This document shows positions 59,401 through 64,000 of a stretch of 64,000 nucleotides of DNA, piece after piece. The notes under the pieces are model-generated. The model searched no databases, was not told the origin of the DNA, and saw nothing but the letters and a program-made list of their open reading frames with translations. This DNA is from Myoxocephalus aenaeus (Eukaryota; Chordata; Actinopteri; Perciformes; Cottidae), in the NCBI GenBank assembly GCA_038501785.1, contig JBAMJR010000160.1, positions 1,809,001 through 1,873,000 on the forward strand, given 5' to 3'. The number at the start of each line of letters is the position of its first letter. Position 1 is the first letter of the stretch. The position numbers and the translations under genes are program-made.

Positions 59401-60865
59401 AATATGTTATACCACTTTACTTTGAGGAGACAGCACTGTTAGTCTAAGATAAACACTGGAATAATTTTTCCACCAGGTAAACCTGAACATGCACACCTCT
59501 CTCTCGCGAGTGTGACAGCGATTATAACCGCATAACTATATAGATTCTAATTAACTGGAGGATACACTTTTTTCCTCCAAACGTAGAGCTTAAACCCTTG
59601 AATATAAACAGGAGCCCGGCCACCCTACGGAGGAAACTAATTTCGGCCACTTGTTAGAATTTTTTTTAAACTAAAATACAAGTTGGATAAAATCTCCACT
59701 TGTCCTCTCCTTATATGTAGTCAGGTGTTGGTAGGTGTCACAAACTGCCAGTGCCAATAGCTGTCAGAGAAGTGCACCGACTCGTCAGACAAGTGCCACC
59801 ACTAGGGGCCAGTAGTCAGAGAGGTGCCGCTGAGTAGGCGCTCTCCTGACACCTGGCTGACGCATGCCACACGCTTGCCACGGACTCGCCGCTGCCAGTA
59901 ATAGCACTCGCGGTCTCTCCCAAAAACGTTAGCTAACGTGATAGCAAGCTGACTAGCTTGCCATTCAAAAACTGATGGGAGGGAAATGAAGCCGCTGTTG
60001 ACATCTTAACGCTGATTGGCTACACTATCAAAGATGTTTTATTGCAAAGATCACAACATCAGCTTTTCTCCGTGTCTCACTCTAATCTCAGAAGCGCTGA
60101 CCCCCCCTCAAAGAAAAACTCTTTGGATCTACACAATTCACGAGGATGACATATTTTGATCTCAAAACGGTAAAATTTGCCGAAAGGTGACAAGTTTACA
60201 GGTTTTAGTATTAGTTAACCAAAGGATTAAAAGGGGCCATATAGTCTATTCAGAGCATTAATATAGCAGGCAATCAAAATGCTCCCAAACTCGCATTGTG
60301 CATCTTTAATCAAATAATCAGAAAATAGTGGTTAGTTGTAGGCTTACTGTACACAGTACAGTATGACAAAAAAAAGCATAGCAAGTTAACTAATGCTTTC
60401 AAGCATACCTGCAAGATAGGACTTGGTTAAGGAGGCAAATAATAAATCTGCTTTAACTGGGAATCATTTTGTCCCTGCAGGGGCCGGACATTTCGACGGC
60501 GCATTAGCCGATTGTAGGTCAGACTATGGAGCTTGGTTGAAACCAGCAGCACCGAGGCCGCAATAAAGCAATCACCATCTCTGTTGTTCTCCAAGGCGGA
60601 TGATACTGTATTCTGTGGGTAAACCGCTTTCTACAAGCTCAACCTCAAAGATCCAGCCAAATTAAATAAATCAAGATAATCTCCTCCCTAAAAGGTCAAA
60701 ACACAAACACCCCCCTTCCTACTCACTGAGGATGATGTATCTGTTCATCTTCACTGCCTCCAGCAGCTGTTTGACCTCATTGAAGGAGAACCTCGGTTTG
60801 AGCCTCGACGCTCTCACTCCTGCCGCCTTCAACTCTTCATCGTCCTCACGCCAAGAGGCAGACAT
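52593..60865 (-). CDS. Myb/SANT-like DNA-binding domain protein, six exons, 480 aa
   Basis: Complete gene model: exons 60865-60727, 57703-57609, 56986-56830, 55212-55039, 54162-54115 and 53422-52593, all phases consistent. Residues about 22-105 form a Myb/SANT-like domain (LKPRFSFNEVKQLLEAVK, QTWFEITNQINSLGENHREV, IMKKWADLKCDGKRRA). About 130-230 is acidic with Asp/Glu and SDLDFDEDF. About 230-390 is Ser/Pro-rich and low complexity. About 391-463 is a Leu/Gln-rich predicted helix (QSLEILAQSVQLLVESQQEF), likely for oligomerisation. NAIF1, MYPOP and related vertebrate proteins share this layout and act in the nucleus, and the class is thought to descend from PIF/Harbinger Myb-like proteins. I do not recognise a specific orthologue, so DNA binding and transcriptional control are inferred from the family. 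Confidence 0.85.
54115..54162 (-). CDS. Myb/SANT gene exon 5 (48 bases)
   Basis: A micro-exon between acceptor TTTTGCAG and donor GTAAGA, phase 1 at both ends, encoding DTFHSSSDFDLADDG. Because it is symmetric it could be skipped without a frameshift. Confidence 0.78.
54505..54690 (+). mobile_element. LINE 3' end with GATG-like tail
   Basis: The reading frame RRPWGRPRTRWRDYISQLAG through LLDLLPPRPDSRLSG to a TGA is the C-terminus of a fish non-LTR retrotransposon polyprotein, followed by GGAAGGATGGATAG, a decayed GATG tail. It is 5' truncated, in the Myb/SANT intron, antisense to the gene. Confidence 0.75.
55039..55212 (-). CDS. Myb/SANT gene exon 4
   Basis: Acceptor GGTTCTCAG, donor GGTG/GTGAGT. 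Encodes the acidic, Ser/Tyr-rich segment GDSDLDFDEDFSKLY through SPLSSPEKEPGG. No known domain. Confidence 0.8.
56830..56986 (-). CDS. Myb/SANT gene exon 3
   Basis: Acceptor TCTCACAG, donor GGAG/GTGAGG. Encodes VRQIMKKWADLKCDGKRR, the conserved end of the Myb/SANT-like domain, then a basic stretch and LGPVERMVNKILMMSPRG. Confidence 0.88.
57110..57318 (+). repeat. Interspersed repeat 3' end, copy 3
   Basis: Shares CATATATTGCTTCTGTCCAT, CCGATGTGAGGTCCCGGGAC and the AATAAACTGAATTGAA tail with the other two copies. Confidence 0.65.
57609..57703 (-). CDS. Myb/SANT gene exon 2
   Basis: Acceptor CCCTGTAG, donor GAG/GTTTGT. Encodes the second and third SANT helices, KFNQGVSAEAKKQTWFEI and NQINSLGENHRE. 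Completes an AGG codon begun in exon 1. Confidence 0.85.
58017..59326. mobile_element. hAT element (outer) with 8-bp TSD
   Basis: Ends TAGGGCTGCAAC and GTTGCAGCCCTA, with extended inner inverted repeats rich in TCGAC/TCGAT, are flanked by perfect TACTATAC copies at 58009-58016 and 59327-59334. It sits in intron 1 of the Myb/SANT gene and contains the inner element. Confidence 0.92.
58161..58843 (+). mobile_element. Inner hAT-like element with decayed transposase
   Basis: Ends CAGGGGTGCCCA and TGGGCACCCCTG lie inside the outer element. Frames at 58255-58485 and 58424-58624 resemble pieces of a GTF2IRD2/ZBED-type hAT transposase (SITTDAALAMVGRLNGF, ELCPEIKEFLHVVKHAEY), broken by frameshifts and a deletion. 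No matching target duplication is visible. Confidence 0.7.
60727..60865 (-). CDS. Myb/SANT gene exon 1
   Basis: The ATG at 60865-60863, in a good GAGCC-ATG-T context, starts MSASWREDDEELKAAG and runs into the first helix of the SANT-like fold. The donor CTCA/GTGAGT is strong (phase 1). Confidence 0.85.
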
Positions 60866-61223
60866 GGCTCCACCGTTGCTTTTTCCCACTCCTCCTCTTT
60901 TGTCGGCCTACGACAACTCAGTTTGTAACCAAATTCAAATACCAGGACTGCCTGGTCCTGATCCACCTGCCAGTCTGGACTGAAGACACCTGTCAGGGCC
61001 TGCAACGAGTGAGAGACAGCGAGGGAAAGATTGAGGGGGGTAAGAGAGAGAATACAGAGGGGGAGAATGCAAGACGAAAAAAACACAATGTTAAACGGCG
61101 AACTGAGCAACTCTAAGTAAACAGAAATAAGAGCTCTGATTCTCAAACACAACATACCAACTGTTTCACTCCACAACTCGGCATTGACATTATGTTTACT
61201 GCAGTACTTTTTACTGTAAATAA

Positions 61224-61504
<281 letters not shown>

Positions 61505-61522
61505 TATATATATATATTTTAA

Positions 61523-61640
61523 GGGCGACTCTGGCTCAGTGGTTAGCATGCCTGTCTTTCAATCAGAGGATTGGTGGTTCGATCCCCGGCTCCGCTAGTC
61601 CTTGAGCAAGACACCTAACCCCGATTTGCTCCCCGTTGCT
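61523..61640 (+). mobile_element. tRNA-derived SINE head, truncated
   Basis: It has box A-like TGGCTCAGTGGTTAGCAT and canonical box B GGTTCGATCCC at tRNA spacing, then the usual GAGCAAGACACCTAACCCC body. It runs into an unrelated dispersed repeat near 61660. Confidence 0.7.
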
Positions 61641-61661
61641 GGTCTACGGTCTATAGAGTAT

Positions 61662-62130
61662 AGGGTTTTTAGAGCTTAGTTTGTCACATTTAGACTTTGC
61701 ACAGTGTAAAATAAAGAAATGATTGTGTACATTACAATGCATGAAATATGATAATTAATAAAGGATATTATTATTATTAAGAATGTGTAATTGTATGCAT
61801 ATGAAAGTCACTGTTTTTATTAATGATTAATGTGTGAATGGATTTTAAAACAACGTTTGCATAGTGCACGTGGATGCCAGTGGACTGTTTTATTAGAAGG
61901 AAGTGTAGTGCTCTTGTTCGCCTGAGGTGGCGGAGCTGAACATTGACTTTTGAGATGGGCCTTATGTAGCTATGTGAATGTCTGGGATAAACTAACACGC
62001 GAGACTGGAAGGGTCTTCTCTTGGGACCACAGAGGCGGCAGGTAACTGGGGGACAGACTGTGAATCTCTGAGCAAGAGAGGGCCTCAATCGAGAATGCAT
62101 AAGCTGTTTTTGTGATCAACCTTTTATGAA

Positions 62131-62135
<5 letters not shown>
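61662..62135 (-). repeat. Dispersed repeat, copy 2 (inverted)
   Basis: The inverted counterpart of 3815-4375 at the far end of the window. The shared part includes the promoter-like GC segment AGCTCCGCCACCTCAGGCGA and the AT-rich end. Confidence 0.6.
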
Positions 62136-62161
<26 letters not shown>

Positions 62162-63140
62162 TAAATAAATAAAAGTACTCCCACTCACAAAAGGGTTTGC
62201 GCTTGTACTTTCAAACCTAAGATTTGTTTTAAATCATTCGTCTTATATGATGCTTTGCCAAATGAAGACATTTAAATAATGCATTATTTACTGTATTATT
62301 CATTCTTGCTGAACCAAGCGATTACCAGTGAAATGAAAAAGCTCATCTATAAACACAGGGACTTTAAATATTTAACAAATACAACACGGTGGTTTCTGCC
62401 CTGTGGATCATATTGTCCGACACTTGGTGGCAGTATAAACCAGTATCCAATTGTGAGACATGTTTCTTCTTCTTCCTTCTTATCAAGATAAATAAAAGCA
62501 GGTTTCAAAGCCACGATTGCGCGACTCGTCAATCACAAGCAGTGCGGTAGAAGCAGGTAGCGGGTGCACTTGTTCAGCCACACTTTAACTCCCATCAGCT
62601 AATCTCATGGGGTCATAAAGTCACGACCTCAAAAAGGATTTCTCCAGATTTGATCAAACAAATTAATTCACAGTCCTTTATCTTCCCGTCACGACTCCTA
62701 TGCTCTTGAAACATAAGAGTGCCACTGATGACGAAAAGGTGAAAACGGGCCATAAATATGGAGATTACAGACTTTCTGCTCGATATCTTTATGGCTGAGT
62801 CACAGCTATCCACTCATGCTCCACTAGAAGCAGTGCAATGTCTCCCATGTCCCGACATCTAATCCCCACACCAGCGTTGTAGTCTCTCAAGGTCTCCATT
62901 TTTATTTTTTAGCTGTTTTAGACAGAGCTCTTGGTTTTACTTCAAGGCTCTAGACCATAACTTGTTCCTGTGCCTCAGTCTCCAATGAGTCCCCAATGAA
63001 TCCCAGGTATTTGCGGCTTCACTGCATTTTATATGTTGACTGTCGGCATTATTTGTTTATTATTATTATTATTATAATATTTAATTATTACTATCCTAGT
63101 TTATTCAAAATCCTGTCATTAATAGTACTCTTATACATAC

Positions 63141-63144
<4 letters not shown>

Positions 63145-63218
<74 letters not shown>
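63145..63218. repeat. TG microsatellite
   Basis: Uninterrupted dinucleotide run. Confidence 0.97.
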
Positions 63219-63220
<2 letters not shown>

Positions 63221-63396
63221 CATATATGGCAATAAAAGACGTGGATGAAGAGGAATTTCCTTCTTTTTTTCTGTGGCTATTTTTATGAGAATGTGGCTCT
63301 GGTTTGCATGTTGCACATTTTATCGTAGGAGAGTCATGCAGTACGGGTCTGGGTTTCAGTCATGACCTGGTCTCGGTTTGGGTCATCTTAACTTAA

Positions 63397-63615
63397 GGGC
63401 AGCTGTAGCTCAGGGGGATGAGTGGTCGTCCCGCAACCACAAGGTAGCCGGTTCGATCCCCAGTCCCCCCACAGCTCACATGCCGAAGTGTCCCTGAGCA
63501 AGACACTGAACCCTTAACTGCTCCCCGGGCGCCTCACAGGGCTGCCCACTGCTCCCTATCCAGGGATGGGTCAAATGCAGAGAAGAATTTCCCCAAGGGG
63601 ATTAATAAAAGTGCA
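63397..63615 (+). mobile_element. tRNA-derived SINE, nearly full length
   Basis: Box A-like TAGCTCAGGGGGATGAG and box B GGTTCGATCCC are followed by GAGCAAGACACTGAACCC and a body ending GGGGATTAATAAAAGTGC. Upstream sequence is single-copy-like. It is not a functional tRNA gene: no tRNA acceptor stem closes. Confidence 0.72.
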
Positions 63616-64000
63616 TGTTTCTGTTTCTTTCTTTCTTTTCTACAACATTGTGAAAGAACTCAAGTTACCACAGTGGAAGAAAAAAATTTAAATGTCATGG
63701 CTGGAGAAGAAAATCTATCAAAAATCCTAAATCACAAGGAAACAGAAGTAAGATCGTTTTCACAGGCGTGTTCCTACACCGCCTCCTTCGGGTTGAATTG
63801 TAGATTAAAAAAATACCTGAGTGAAGAATTACACTCAAGGATGAGTAATGTTTTATTGTTCGGTAATAAGCGGTTTCCTTTTTTCCCCCACTGTCAAGTG
63901 AAAGCTGAAGTGAAGCTGGAATTAACAGACAACATGTAGCTTTAGTGAAGCTCTTCTTCAAACTGACCCCCGAGGAGACTCCAGAGGGCCCGAAGAAAAG

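Larger units (their letters stand above)
57704..60726 (-). other. Myb/SANT gene intron 1
   Basis: This 3-kb intron contains the nested hAT pair (58.0-59.3 kb). The remaining part, 59.33-60.72 kb, has nothing I can name. Confidence 0.6.

Noticed and set aside
61523..61600. Functional tRNA gene
   Set aside because: Same reason: promoter boxes only, with a SINE body downstream.
63397..63480. Functional tRNA gene
   Set aside because: Box A and box B are present, but acceptor and anticodon stems do not close and a SINE body follows.
63673..63939. 88-codon frame near the window end
   Set aside because: No recognised domain; an equally long frame exists on the opposite strand.

Overview
This window looks like nuclear DNA from a ray-finned (probably percomorph) fish. 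It has small exons with GT-AG introns, very many CA/GA/TA microsatellites, and a dense set of teleost-type mobile elements (hAT, Tc1/mariner, PIF/Harbinger, LINEs, tRNA-derived SINEs, one LTR-like block). No operon, phage, CRISPR or bacterial feature is present. Most long open frames are microsatellite or pyrimidine-tract artefacts.

Three protein genes can be reconstructed from splice sites with consistent phase. (1) Plus strand, 10.03-11.50 kb: the last three coding exons of an LRFN/SALM synaptic adhesion gene, closest by eye to lrfn5. They encode the end of the fibronectin III domain, the transmembrane helix and a short tail. The LRR/Ig exon must lie upstream of the window, so the first 10 kb reads as its intron. 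(2) Minus strand, 41.99 to 31.66 kb: an apparently complete nine-exon gene of 682 codons. It encodes a signal peptide, five SRCR domains that alternate 6-Cys and 8-Cys types, one Ig-like domain and one transmembrane segment, which is a teleost CD163/DMBT1-like innate receptor architecture. (3) Minus strand, 60.87 to 52.59 kb: an apparently complete six-exon gene of 480 codons. It encodes an N-terminal Myb/SANT-like DNA-binding domain, an acidic middle, a Ser/Pro-rich linker and a C-terminal helical region, the layout of NAIF1/MYPOP-like nuclear proteins. A possible non-coding or alternative 3' exon lies at 26.46-27.19 kb on the plus strand.

The rest is intron or intergenic DNA filled by elements whose boundaries can often be set to the base from target-site duplications (TSDs). 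These are hAT elements at 8470-9101, 49096-50589 and 58017-59326 (the last containing a second hAT-like element), PIF/Harbinger-like elements at 41091-41902 and 43831-44351, a nearly intact DD36E Tc1/mariner element at 46786-48006, and a deleted Tc1 element at 48409-48926. A recurring oddity is a set of young, near-perfect short palindromes (28.2, 30.0, 31.6, 36.9, 50.3, 51.5 and 52.0 kb) that look like template-switch products. I found no convincing previously undescribed multi-gene system. The most unusual items are these palindromes, the alternating-cysteine SRCR receptor, and a minisatellite that appears to have grown out of a LINE ORF1.
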